Assembly (NCBI GenBank): GCA_037367405.1
Contig: JAZKJV010002332.1
Coordinates: forward strand, 434,001-498,000
Length of the DNA stretch: 64,000 nt
Direction of reading: 5' to 3'
Source: Ottelia alismoides
Taxonomy: Eukaryota; Streptophyta; Magnoliopsida; Alismatales; Hydrocharitaceae
Under the pieces are notes generated by a model, which made no database searches, was not told the DNA's origin, and saw only the letters and a list, made by a program, of their open reading frames with translations. Every line of letters starts with the position of its first letter. The first letter of the stretch is position 1. This document shows positions 48,115 to 58,220 of the stretch, piece by piece. A program made the translations under genes and the position numbers.

Positions 48115-49675
48115 TTTTGTCGGTCGCGATTTTCTCGAGGATCAGAAATTAATGATATGTAAATGTTGTTGCTATCCCCAAAAATCCTGCGACAAACAAA
48201 CAAATTTTTTTTGTTTTTATACTTATTAACATGTATAGCAGACATGATCGAACTCAGAGAGGCTAAAATTCCCGAGAGTTTTTCAATTAATCAACAAAAA
48301 ATCTATTAAAAGAAAAGGAAATTTCAAAGGCAAACTATCCTTGGTTTTGTGGATTTTTTTCTCTTTTTAATTTTTTATATTTTTTTATTATTTTTTGATT
48401 TTCTGATTTTTCAAAATTTTTAGTGATTTTAATTTTGTAATTTTTAATTTTTAAAAATAAAGAACAATACGTACAAGATAAGAAATACGCACACCAACTG
48501 TCTTGTAATTTTCAATTATATCAAAATGCTCAGAAAAATCCAGAGAAAATATTTTTGTGTTTTAAAGATTTTGAAATATTCTTGGAAATTTTTGTACAAT
48601 TTTCAGATGTTTTTGTATTTTTGTAAAAGTCAAACAGTGACAAAAATGAGAAACAGTGCACGTCCTTGAGCCATTAGCAACTTAAAAATATTTTAAGGGC
48701 CTAAAACTCCTGCAATAATTTTTATGAAAAATTAGGGATAATTATCTACAAACAGGAAGTGAAATGACAATTTTTGGATTTTTTATAGAAATTTTTATGA
48801 TTTTATAAGATTTTCAATATTTTTCATTTTTTTGGGTTTTATAACAAATTAATGCACGGAATTTGTACAGATATTGAAAGACAATGAAATAAAACTACCC
48901 TATTTTTTTGGAATTTTCGGAAATATTTTCGAATGTTTATGAATTTTTAAGTTTTAGAAGGTGAAAAATGAAATGTTTTTGATTTTTAGTAATAATAAAC
49001 GAAGACAAAATGCAATGAAACTTTTACACAATGAAGATGCACACTACAGGAGTCTAAGTTAATTTTTTGAGAATTTTTGACTAATAAAAACATTTATTTG
49101 AATAGAATAATCATGCAAATTAAAGAGTCTGAATAACAGGAACTGAAATGCAAATATTTCAAGTTTTAGCATAAAAATATAACAATAAATAGATGCGGGG
49201 GAGAATTTGTAATTTACTCAATGGAAAGCATGCTCTGCATGTGATATATTCTGGCAGTGGCACGTTTGAATTTAAAAAAAAATCCAGGGGAGCAAATGTA
49301 ATTTGCCCAAATTTTTTTATGCAACCCTAATTCCTTTCTTTTTGCTTTCTTCATTCTCAAGTTCAATAGGGCATAGGAAGTGTCACCGCCTCCACTGCAC
49401 CTTATCTCCAATTAACGGCGGGCAAGGGCGGCGGCTTGGGGCTTCGGTGGTCGAAGGTGACCGATAGTTGTCGTGGGGCGGTGGCTTCAACTAGAGGAGG
49501 CGTCGGCGGCTGCGGCATGCTGGCGATGGAGGAACTTTAAGGCGGTGGAGTGCCGATGATGATGGAGGAGCGTGGAGGATGGATCATTAGAGAGTGGAGA
49601 GGTCACCTGCGGCGGCAGTTCCAGGCGTGGAGGGCTGTGGCGATCAGGAGGTCGGCGGCGGTTGGGTCTTCAGAG

Positions 49676-49900
49676 GGTGGAGAGGCAGCCCGCGGTGGCA
49701 GTTCCAGGAGTTGATGACAATGGAGAAGAGGCGTCGAGGGCGGTGCTCGGTGGTCGGTGGTGATGTGGAGAGGCCGCCTGCGGCGGTTCCATGAGATGAT
49801 GATGGTGGAGAAGAGGCGTCGAGGGCGGTGATCGGTGGTCGGCGCTGAGGTGAAGAGGTCGCCCGCATCAGCGGTGGTGCGGCCGCAAATGAAGGAGGGG
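49676..49900. repeat. 88-bp minisatellite in the B 5' LTR
   Basis: Unit starts are at 49676, 49764 and 49849 (spacings 88 and 85), with the same GGCGGTTCCA and GTGGAGAAGAGGCGTCGAGG content as the units in the other LTR. Confidence 0.8.
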
Positions 49901-50590
49901 GTCGTTGGCTTCCGTCCCCTTTATTTTAAAAACAATATTTTTTGATGTATATAGTATTGAGAGAATTTTTTATTTTTTTGTAAATCAGAAATATAGGGAA
50001 AAAACAGGAAATAAGAAATGTGTTTGTTTTTTAAAAAATATTTTATTTTTATTTTTTAATTGATCCTGCAAAACAAAAGTTAGAGAAAACAAATATATAT
50101 TTTTTGTTTATTCATAAATCAAACTTCGAAGGTGAGCATGATGACTCAATCCCAAAACTAAAAAATGGATTTTGTGAATGAAGATCCGGCGAAAAATGAG
50201 AGAATCGAATCTGGTTCTCCGACCACCGTTCGTGGTCGAAGTTGATAGATCGGGAAGATAGAAATTGAATGCGGAGAGATTAAGAACGTGAGATGGAAAA
50301 TCGAGTAGAAGCGGATCAAATCGTGATGGAATTTTTTTTAAGATCTAGAGAAACAAAATACGATAGAATTAAAATATGAAATTTAAACTACGATTAACCT
50401 AAGATAAAAATGAGAAAAATGATGGATCTCACCTTAGGAGCGGAAATGGACCTTGATCGCCTCGACAAGGCCGACTCGTTGTCACCGGACAACTTGGAGA
50501 ATATGCACCTTTCTCGACAAAATTTACTCTCTCAGAGATCGGGTTCCCCTCTCTAAATATTGATCTAGTTGGAATGAGGGAGAAGGAGCC

Positions 50591-50600
50591 ATATAAATAG
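50591..50600 (-). promoter_or_regulatory. Putative TATA box in the B 5' LTR
   Basis: Plus strand ATATAAATAG, same context as 41765-41774. In the 5' LTR it would drive transcription of the element leftward. Confidence 0.35.
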
Positions 50601-51606
50601 AAAAGATAATGGAGATGAAATTTGAATTTTTGACTTTTTGGATAAAGAGATAAGAGAGATGAAAATTGAAATGAGTTAAAGATAAAGAGAGATAAAACTA
50701 TTTACAAAATTAACCTTTTTTTGAATTTTTGTCACTTTATCTATTTTAATAAAAAATTTATTTTTTTATTTGTTTATGGTGGTTAATTAAGAATAGCAAC
50801 TATATACATATACTATACACATATATGACATTATATATATGGGTAAATGAGCAAATTAGACTTTTTTGTTTTAAAATTTTATTTTGTTTATTTTTAAATA
50901 ATTAGTAAAAAATATTTACAAATATATACAAACACAATATGTACAAAATACATGGAAAAATTACACAAACCACCCCAAAAAACTGACTTTTCATTCGTAA
51001 TTCCAAAAATTATGAAAATGCAGCCATTTTAAAGATAATTTAATTTAGAATCCAATGGAAGTAAGACTGGTTCATTTTGAGTTCATATGGAGCCGGAAGT
51101 TGACTTTCATTAGTGCTTAGTGGCTTTTTCCAAGTGTGGTTGTTTTTATTATGTACATGATTTAATTGTGCAATTTTTTTACTACTTAGAACACATTTTT
51201 ATTTACAACTTTGGTTTTGAAAGTTCTTTGATTTGAGGTCAATTAAGGTACAAATAAAATAGTGTAGCATACAGATATACACAGCACACAATTTTTTTGA
51301 TTTTCTAATTGAGGTCCCTATCTCCCCCTACTTTATTCCTGGTCGATCAAGTCAAGTCTTGACCTTCTCTCGAGGCTCGGGTCAGCATGTATCTATTACA
51401 TATATACAATCTTCATTTTTTATTTTCTTTTCTTTATTTTTCCTTTATTTGTTTATTTATTTTAGGTTAAAATAATATACAAATATTCAATAGTTACACA
51501 AAGATGCAAGTTAGTAAGAAAATGGAGTTGGTGTTATATACATGTGTTTTATTAGGGATTTTAAGCTAAAATAAATGAATAAAGATGACGAATCACACAT
51601 TCATCA

Positions 51607-51611
51607 ATGCC
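51607..51611. repeat. Target-site duplication of element B, right (ATGCC)
   Basis: Identical to 39274-39278, directly after the CA end of the LTR. Confidence 0.85.
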
Positions 51612-53237
51612 TGTACTGCTACTGCTGCTGCTTTGGTGCCTGGTAAGGAATGTCTCTTGAGCTCTGTGGTGCTGAAAGAGGCGTAGGAGTAAATGATGTG
51701 TTATGGAATGTTTGGGGATGCTGGTAGGAGAAAGGCCCTAGAACTCCCCTGCCTGGCAGGGCATGTGTGTACCACACACCATTTACCTCCCACACATGGG
51801 AATGCTCCTCAGTAACTGTCTTTGTAAACAGTGGTTGTTGCTGGAAAGAATGGGATAGAGGTTGGTCCTCTACCCAAGGATGGGGTAGCTTTGACATCAA
51901 CTGCTCCTGAATATGGTGAACACGGTAAAAGGGAGATGCAACTGCAGTCACGACAGGTACCCTTATCTTGGATACCTTCTCAAAAAGCTCTATCATCTGC
52001 TTTGGTAATTTGCATAAGTTGTTGTCTAACTCATCCATCCACCTATATATCCTCGCAACCACTGTGAGTTTATCTTCTATGATGCCCATGTCGAAAGTAT
52101 CCAAAGTATCCTTCATCCCCCATTAGAAAGGAATGGAATGGGGGTCTCTAGTTGATCTCTACTCGTGATTTGAGCTCTACTTGTCTCGGTTATCCGCTCG
52201 AACACCTTCTAAACAATGTCTACTTCTCGTGAAGTGTAGCTTCCTCCACAAGAAGCACTAACCAAACCATGCACCTTAGGGTGTAGACCGCAATATACAT
52301 ACTAAACTAAGATGGCAGAATCTAAGTTGTGACAAGGACACTTTTGTAAGAGATCCTTGAATCTATCCCATGAATCACACAAGCCATCCTTGTTAAGTTG
52401 TGAGAAACTCATGATTTGTGAATGCATCAAGTTATTTGTACTCAAAGGGTAGAACTTCTTCAGGAAGTTGTCCTTGAACTGCACAGATGTAGTTACAACT
52501 ACCCCTAGGTTCTTTGTCCAATAATCTGCCTTATCCTTTAGGGTAAAAGGAAGGTCTTCAATCCTAATGTAGTTTTGGCTAACCCTAGGATGCCTAAGGT
52601 TAGTACATACCAACTCAAAGTCCCTAAGGAATGTGTATGGCTCCTCATGAGCATTCCCAATGAAATGTGGCAGCAGGCTAAGAAATGACAACTTCAACTC
52701 ATATTCAACTTCAGGTTCAACTGAGCTCAATCAATTAGCCATCTGAAACTGCCCAGTGTCGTTTGTCGTGTCCATTGGTTCAACTCTACCCATCTGTAAC
52801 TGGCCAAGTTGTGCTCTCATAAGTGCTTGGTTCTGATCGAATTCTGCCAACCTAACCAACACTACATGCATTTGGTTGCCTCATTCTTCGTCCTCTCCAT
52901 TTTACTTCCTAGGATGCATCTCTAATGAATCTCCACTACCATCATCAAATAAAGGATCGAAGCGAGATCTAGATGAAGATAACGAAATCAAATCGGTCTC
53001 ACCATGGCAATGGTCTTCCTCAGTAAGTAGAGAAGAAAAGGGATTGGTTGAGATGCAAAAACCCCCATGGAGGGAATCATGATACACTGGTTCAGAAACA
53101 GGATTATTTACAAATTGGGATGGTATAGTTGAAGAAGAAGAAGAAGAAGAAGGGGACTGGACCTGTGAAGACATGATATTTGGGCAGTTCAATGACAAGC
53201 TCACAAAATCCGAGCTAATATCCAACCAATTATCCAT
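51612..53237 (-). pseudogene. Athila gag, N-terminal and core parts (element A)
   Basis: The minus strand from ATG 53237 has an N-terminus with a run of eight serines (a GAA/TTC microsatellite at 53131-53152) up to a stop near 52902. The core at 52730-52302 has the Athila gag pattern: SLLPHFIGNAHEEPYTFLRDFELVC, then LPFTLKDKADYWTKNL and FLKKFYPLSTNN, then SWDRFKDLLQKCPCH. These match the family's FHG..EDPY.HL.EFE.VC, FPFSLKDKA..WL, F..KFFP and YWERFK...SCPHH. After stops, 52116-51619 is the C-terminal part, ending in a glutamine run broken by one stop. Gag builds the particle shell. It is interrupted by element B at 51611. Confidence 0.8.
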
Positions 53238-54609
53238 CTTTTAATTCAAGAGATAGGGAACTGGAGCATACTCGATACAACAAGATCTAGTACTACTGAG
53301 CACGTGAATGTGCAGAGTTATTGACACAATACAATCAACGCAAACCCATTTGAACTGATTCACCAACTCAACACTCAAGGGTGAGGATGATGGCCTTATT
53401 ATCTTGTCAATTTTAGTTTAGTGAGTCAAACAATCTTATACAATCTCACAGGTGTAGTACTTTAAGGTAACTCAAGTTGAAGCCGACGGAATACACCAAC
53501 AGGAATAGGGTTACTTCCTCTAATTATCTGAGGCAAGTGCTTGCAGCAATAACAAGAGTCTAAAAGTGAGTCCTAGCGCTTAGGGAACATGTCCATGCAT
53601 TTTGGCTCTATTACTTAGGAGCTACGTCCTCACCCACACTGTCTGGAGGTAAGTACCTACAAGTAATGATGGTTTTACTGCCCGTAATACAAGGTTGCTT
53701 TTATTCCAATTTAATTTGGTCAACTTGCATTAATTCAGTCCTGAATTTAAGAGTTTTTGTTATCGCTTGAATTAAGGGATAACAAACATCGCCTAACATC
53801 CAGTCCCTTTTTTTCTTTAAGTTGGTAAAACTGAGAAAGAAAGCAAAAATGAAATGCAATTGGAAATCAATGATGCACACAATTGTTTAGAGATACTTGC
53901 AATGCTTCCCATCACTCCCCATGTTGATGCATAGAATGAATATATAAATCAAGCTATACGATGCAAGTCGAATAATCCACACCTAAGCAATTGTTATATT
54001 AGCGATGAAGAAATCAATTTATTTGACTAAGAAAAACGTATGCTACGTGCATCTATGAATCACTTAAGATTTTTGTAATTGTGAATCTTATGATATTGTT
54101 GTGCATGTCCTAATTTACGAAGTAAATCAAGCAAAAGGACCTATGATATGTCTAATTTGGTGTAGTGCTTGCATCTAAAATGACACTTAAGTAGAGAACC
54201 ACTCTCGACACAACCGCTACATATAAGAAATAAATTTAAATAGGCCTTCATTACACACGTGAGATCTCAATCGAGACCGCTTCAAATGGGCAATTAGGTT
54301 ACAACTAATTACAAAACGACAAAATGGACTCAATTATTCTAACTAATATCTCTACTAAATAAATTGATTCGTGGGCTCTACATCAAGCAACTCCAAGCTT
54401 CTCACCTCTGCAGTCCTCCGAGAGTAGTCGATTCCACGAGCCTACCGCAAAATAAGAGATTATTAGAAAATTCTAGAGAGACTAAAAATGGTTAATTGAG
54501 GAAAAATGATAAATCACAAACAAACAACAGGTACAATACAAGCTCAAAATATTAATTCTAAAAATCACTAAATAAATATTTTTACCTAAAAATGATAACA
54601 AGAAGTATT
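53238..54609 (-). mobile_element. 5' leader of element A
   Basis: About 1.4 kb between primer binding site and gag. AT-rich, with no coding sequence or RNA gene seen. Parts resemble the leader of B. Confidence 0.6.
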
Positions 54610-54630
54610 GCATCCCCGGCAATGGTGTCA
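54610..54630 (-). other. Primer binding site of element A, tRNA-Asp type
   Basis: On the minus strand it starts TGACACCATTGCCGGGGAT, directly after the LTR end CATTAGA. Athila-type elements have TGGCGCC(A/G)TTGCCGGGGAT, so two changes lie in the first five bases. Confidence 0.8.
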
Positions 54631-55595
54631 TCTAATGAAGCGCTAAATGCATGTACTAAAATGTATCTGTTGTAGCATGGCCACTTACCGTATCATACGG
54701 AATCGAATAAAAGGTCTCCGCGAGGAGGATTTAGCTTGAATTTTTAGCTTGGGAAGTACAAGGCCGAACACAACGACATGAGCAATTAAGCAATTAATTT
54801 AAAAGTCAAATATTTTAGGCAACAATTCGTAAGGTGATTATGTAGAGCAAATGTTAACACATTTTTATGCACTCAAATTATATGAAAACAATAATGCACA
54901 AAAGATATAATAATGTCAATCACAATACGATTAAAAACACATTGAATGTTAATTACAAAAACTCCCTGAATTAATTAAATATCAATTAAGGCATGAGTGC
55001 AGATCCAACGATGAATTTAAACATAAATTGGTATCTAAAGTAATTTTAGCACAATTCTAACTTTCAATTTCACTTTGATGCTCAAATAATTTCAGCAAGC
55101 AATTAAACCTTTTATTAACTCAATGATAGTGATTACAAATAATTAATACTTGGTCATTAAGAGGCAAGGTGAATATCAGGTTCAAGTTATCAAACAGATG
55201 ATATTCTCAACTATATTCAAGGAGCTAATGAAGCACTTAGAAGGTGAAATAATTTCTGCATGATTTTTAACTCAAAAATTTCAATAAAGCATGCTAATGG
55301 AGATAGAAAGGAATTAGCTTTCAAATTACTAGGGAACACTTCACAAAGTCCTCGTGAAGGTGCTCGTAAGCAAAGGTCGTACCGAAGCGATCTCTAATGA
55401 AGATTTGATGATGAATGATCGGAGTGGAAGGTTAAGATCGGAGGGCATCTGCTATCTGCTATCATTGTTGTGAGTAGATAACCGAAGCCTAGATGACTAA
55501 AATGAGGTGATAATGGAATGGGTTGTAGGTCTCCTCGAAGTGATATATTCAGGCCCTAGATAACTCCTTCTACATGAAAAAGATGGAGATGGGTC
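54631..55595 (-). mobile_element. 5' LTR of element A, cut by copia element G
   Basis: It matches the 3' LTR at 20285-21740. Alignment stops at GATGGAGATGGGTC (55595), where the 3' LTR continues GGATCGACGTGG and the copia LTR starts here. The rest of this LTR should lie beyond the window, past the 3' LTR of G. Confidence 0.75.
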
Positions 55596-56863
55596 TGTTG
55601 GACAAGCGAGCCAACGACGAGCCATTATGCAATAAATGTTATTGCAAATATCATTCCCTGATATGAAATGAAGATAACTAATTTGCATAATAGGTCCCTT
55701 ACTACAATTAGGGTTATGTACCATGGCCATCTTAGTGATCATACAATTGTTCATTCAATTATTGAATCACAGAGGCTGGTGCTTGGACAAATATCTAAAG
55801 GGTAAGATTGAGGACTCATCAAGCATCGTCAAATGATTGTTAAGAGATGATCTCCAACCTGATTAGGAGATGGCAATCCTTTCTCTTTTGGTTGATATCT
55901 GACCAACCTCTTGATGCAGGTCCACTGCATGGGAATAGAGATTCGGAGGTGTCAGATTAGTTAGGTCAAAGAGTTGACTTAACGAGATCGAGATAACTAA
56001 AGACCTATGTCATATGTTGTCACGATATAGGCATGCATCCTATGAGCGGAGACAGATGTGCTACTATATATTTGAGTATGTACATTTGGCAGATGATGAC
56101 CTAACCAAGGTCTATACACCACAGCGCTGGTGTGCATGCAAGGGCATATGAGTAATACAATCTCTCAAAAGGATCATATAGGTTCATTGCTGAACCGAAA
56201 GACAGGAGCTTATTCATGAGATATTGGGAAGAATTAAATTCCACGCGTGGTCGTCTCGTTTTGGAAGCTTGATTGAATTTGTAAGGTTTGATATATGCTT
56301 TTGGGAAGTATATGATCAACACCTTGGTATGAAATTTGCTTTTGGAAAGTATATGATCTATACCGACTCCCAATGATCGCTTGAGAACCTTAATGATAAA
56401 ATCCTGAAGGAGACAGTCTAAAAGAGATCTAAAACTTCAGATTTATTTTGGATCTTCCAGTATGCACGATGTACAAGTATTAGGAATGCCTTATGGTGAT
56501 GTGATCATAAACGATTGTATAACCATGATGCTTCCATTCCGAGGGAGTGATGAAAGAGGTCTGGATTTTAGTGACTCCTCTCATAGAGAAGTAATATGAT
56601 CTTAGTCCAACTGATGGACATTGATTTAAATGTGATTCAGATGTAATGAGAAGATTAGATTTGCCGTCTTGATTTATCAAGCATCTATGGGAGGTCTGCA
56701 AGATCTGGATTTGAGTTGTGAGCTCAATATCCAAGTCACTATACATGGAACAATACAATTGCCCTGTCCTTATCTCCAAGTATCCACGGAGAAAGCATAT
56801 TATCCTTGAAAGAGTTTATGTATAATTTCTTTGTTGATATATGTATCCGAGCTTTGAGATATT

Positions 56864-57235
56864 GATAATTAAATGTGATTTAATTATCATGAATAATATG
56901 AATTTGAATCATATTATTGGGAGAGTTATCTGAGATAATTAAATGTGATTTAATTATCAAAGATGTGAATAATATGAATGTGATTCATATTATTTGGGCA
57001 CATGAGAATGGAGATCCAAGACGATTAAATGTGATTTAATTATCATGGATATGAATAATGTGGATAGCATTATCCGTAGTAATCAGATATATTATAAATG
57101 TGATTTATAATATATTAGAGAGAACATATTGTGATTTATATTTATTGATTAATTATTGATGTGAATTGGATTCACATTGGATGATTAATTGAAAATATAA
57201 TTTACATTTTATTTTGTGATGTGAATGTGATTCAC
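56864..57235. repeat. Array of hairpins, six with the loop TGTGA
   Basis: Perfect stems around TGTGA: 56864-56888 (10-bp arms GATAATTAAA), 56934-56958 (identical), 56968-56994 (11-bp arms AATAATATGAA), 57024-57040 (6-bp arms ATTAAA), 57087-57115 (12-bp arms ATATATTATAAA), 57221-57235 (5-bp arms GTGAA). Three further palindromes have other loops: 56892-56918 (10-bp arms), 57055-57073 and 57159-57177 (8-bp arms ATGTGAAT). The stems differ, but the loop sequence and its orientation are kept. Confidence 0.85.
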
Positions 57236-57341
57236 AATTATCGAATGGCATGAATGCAAGGTTCACAAGATAATTATGAATAATTTTTGTGAAATAATTT
57301 ACAATGAATGTTGTTGTAAAACTTGGAGATATCATGAGACT

Positions 57342-57395
57342 ATGAGATCTCATGAGATAATGAGATCTCATGAGATAGTGAGATCTCATGAGAAG
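57342..57395. repeat. Three tandem 18-bp units containing the palindrome ATGAGATCTCAT
   Basis: 57342-57359 and 57360-57377 are identical (ATGAGATCTCATGAGATA); 57378-57395 is diverged at its edges. Related GAGATCTCAT pieces recur at 57850-57880. Confidence 0.9.
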
Positions 57396-57631
57396 AGTGG
57401 TCGTCTCCGCCTTTTTAAGGGGAGCATGTTTATCTCCACATTATCTCCAAGGATAATTAATTGATTTAATTTGAATTTAAATATCTTGATTTATCGATAT
57501 ATATTATTTTAGATTAAATTAATTATTGTTTTGTTCCCAACAAGATCATGGCCATTGAAAGAAACACAAATCAATCTCAACCATTAATTATGTGTTGTCC
57601 GTGGATTGAGATCCATGGACTCGCAAAGCCC

Positions 57632-57638
57632 TATATAT
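57632..57638 (+). promoter_or_regulatory. Putative TATA box of element G
   Basis: TATATAT in GCCCTATATATGAAGAGGC. Transcription would start about 57665, leaving an R-U5 of about 0.5 kb before the PBS. Confidence 0.55.
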
Positions 57639-58207
57639 GAAGAGGCACCACTTGCTCTTCAAGTTACATGATTGATAATCTCTCTCTCCCTCCCTCTCTA
57701 CATGCCAAGAATTCTCTCTCTCTCATTGTGGCCGTCCACCATGGAGCCATTGAGAGAGTCACCATTGCCGCAGCATCATTATTATGCTGCCGCAGTATTT
57801 GCTCATGGATCTCCGTCTCCTTCAGTGCACCTTGCTTGTGAAGAAGACGTCAGATCTCATGTGATGAGATCATGAGATTCATCGCTTGGATCATAAACAA
57901 GGATTGCAAGAAGGACGCGTCTCATCAATGTGCTCGCTAGCGTCTACACCATCGGATCGGACTTGAGACAGGAGGTCTCTTCGTTAGAGACTCGATCGCA
58001 ACCATGCTTCAAGAGGTAACACTTATACCTAATTGAGGTTTAGATTAAACGATCCGAGAAAGGTTCTTGAATCATGCGGTTTCATCACATTAATTTTTTT
58101 AAATTCCGCTACATCGAGCAACTAGTGAGACTAGTCGCTCCCTATCGCATTCGATGCGATCCCCACGCTTTCGTAATGCGCTTAAGGATCTCCCCTTATC
58201 TGTAAAG

Positions 58208-58220
58208 TAGTATCAGAGCC
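58208..58220 (+). other. Primer binding site of element G, initiator-Met type
   Basis: TAGTATCAGAGCC, one base from TGGTATCAGAGCC. It marks the end of the 5' LTR and the plus orientation. Confidence 0.8.

Larger units (their letters stand above)
39279..51606 (-). mobile_element. Element B: complete-ended, non-autonomous Athila-like LTR retrotransposon, 12.3 kb
   Basis: Two long direct LTRs (39279-42783, 3,505 bp; 48118-51606, 3,489 bp), TG...CA ends, a 5-bp target duplication (ATGCC), a tRNA-Asp-type primer binding site (48114-48098) and a polypurine tract (42799-42784) define a full element on the minus strand. By eye the LTRs are roughly 88-90 percent identical, so the insertion is old. 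The 5.3 kb interior codes only for a gag-like N-terminal protein, a protease and an acidic extension. Gag core, RT, RNase H and integrase are absent, so any movement needed enzymes from a relative. It sits in the gag of element A. Confidence 0.9.
48118..51606 (-). repeat. 5' LTR of element B (right)
   Basis: On the plus strand it starts TGTCGGTCGCGATTTTC and ends CATTCATCA. It aligns end to end with 39279-42783 with scattered substitutions and small indels. The GC-rich island is 49380-49915 and the shared block is 51315-51390. Confidence 0.9.
55596..58207 (+). mobile_element. 5' LTR of Ty1/copia element G
   Basis: It starts TGTTGGACAAGCGAGCC and is matched over about 570 bp by the 3' LTR at 63428-64000, roughly 90 percent identical by eye. 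The length of about 2.6 kb is set by the primer binding site at 58208. It contains the TGTGA-loop hairpin array (56864-57235), an 18-bp tandem palindrome (57342-57395), a TATA box at 57632 and a CT-rich leader (57680-57730). The short reading frames in it do not look like genes. Confidence 0.8.

Noticed and set aside
56864..57395. CRISPR-like reading of the repeated palindromes
   Set aside because: Spacing is irregular, stems differ, there are no unique spacers of constant size, and the context is a plant retrotransposon LTR.
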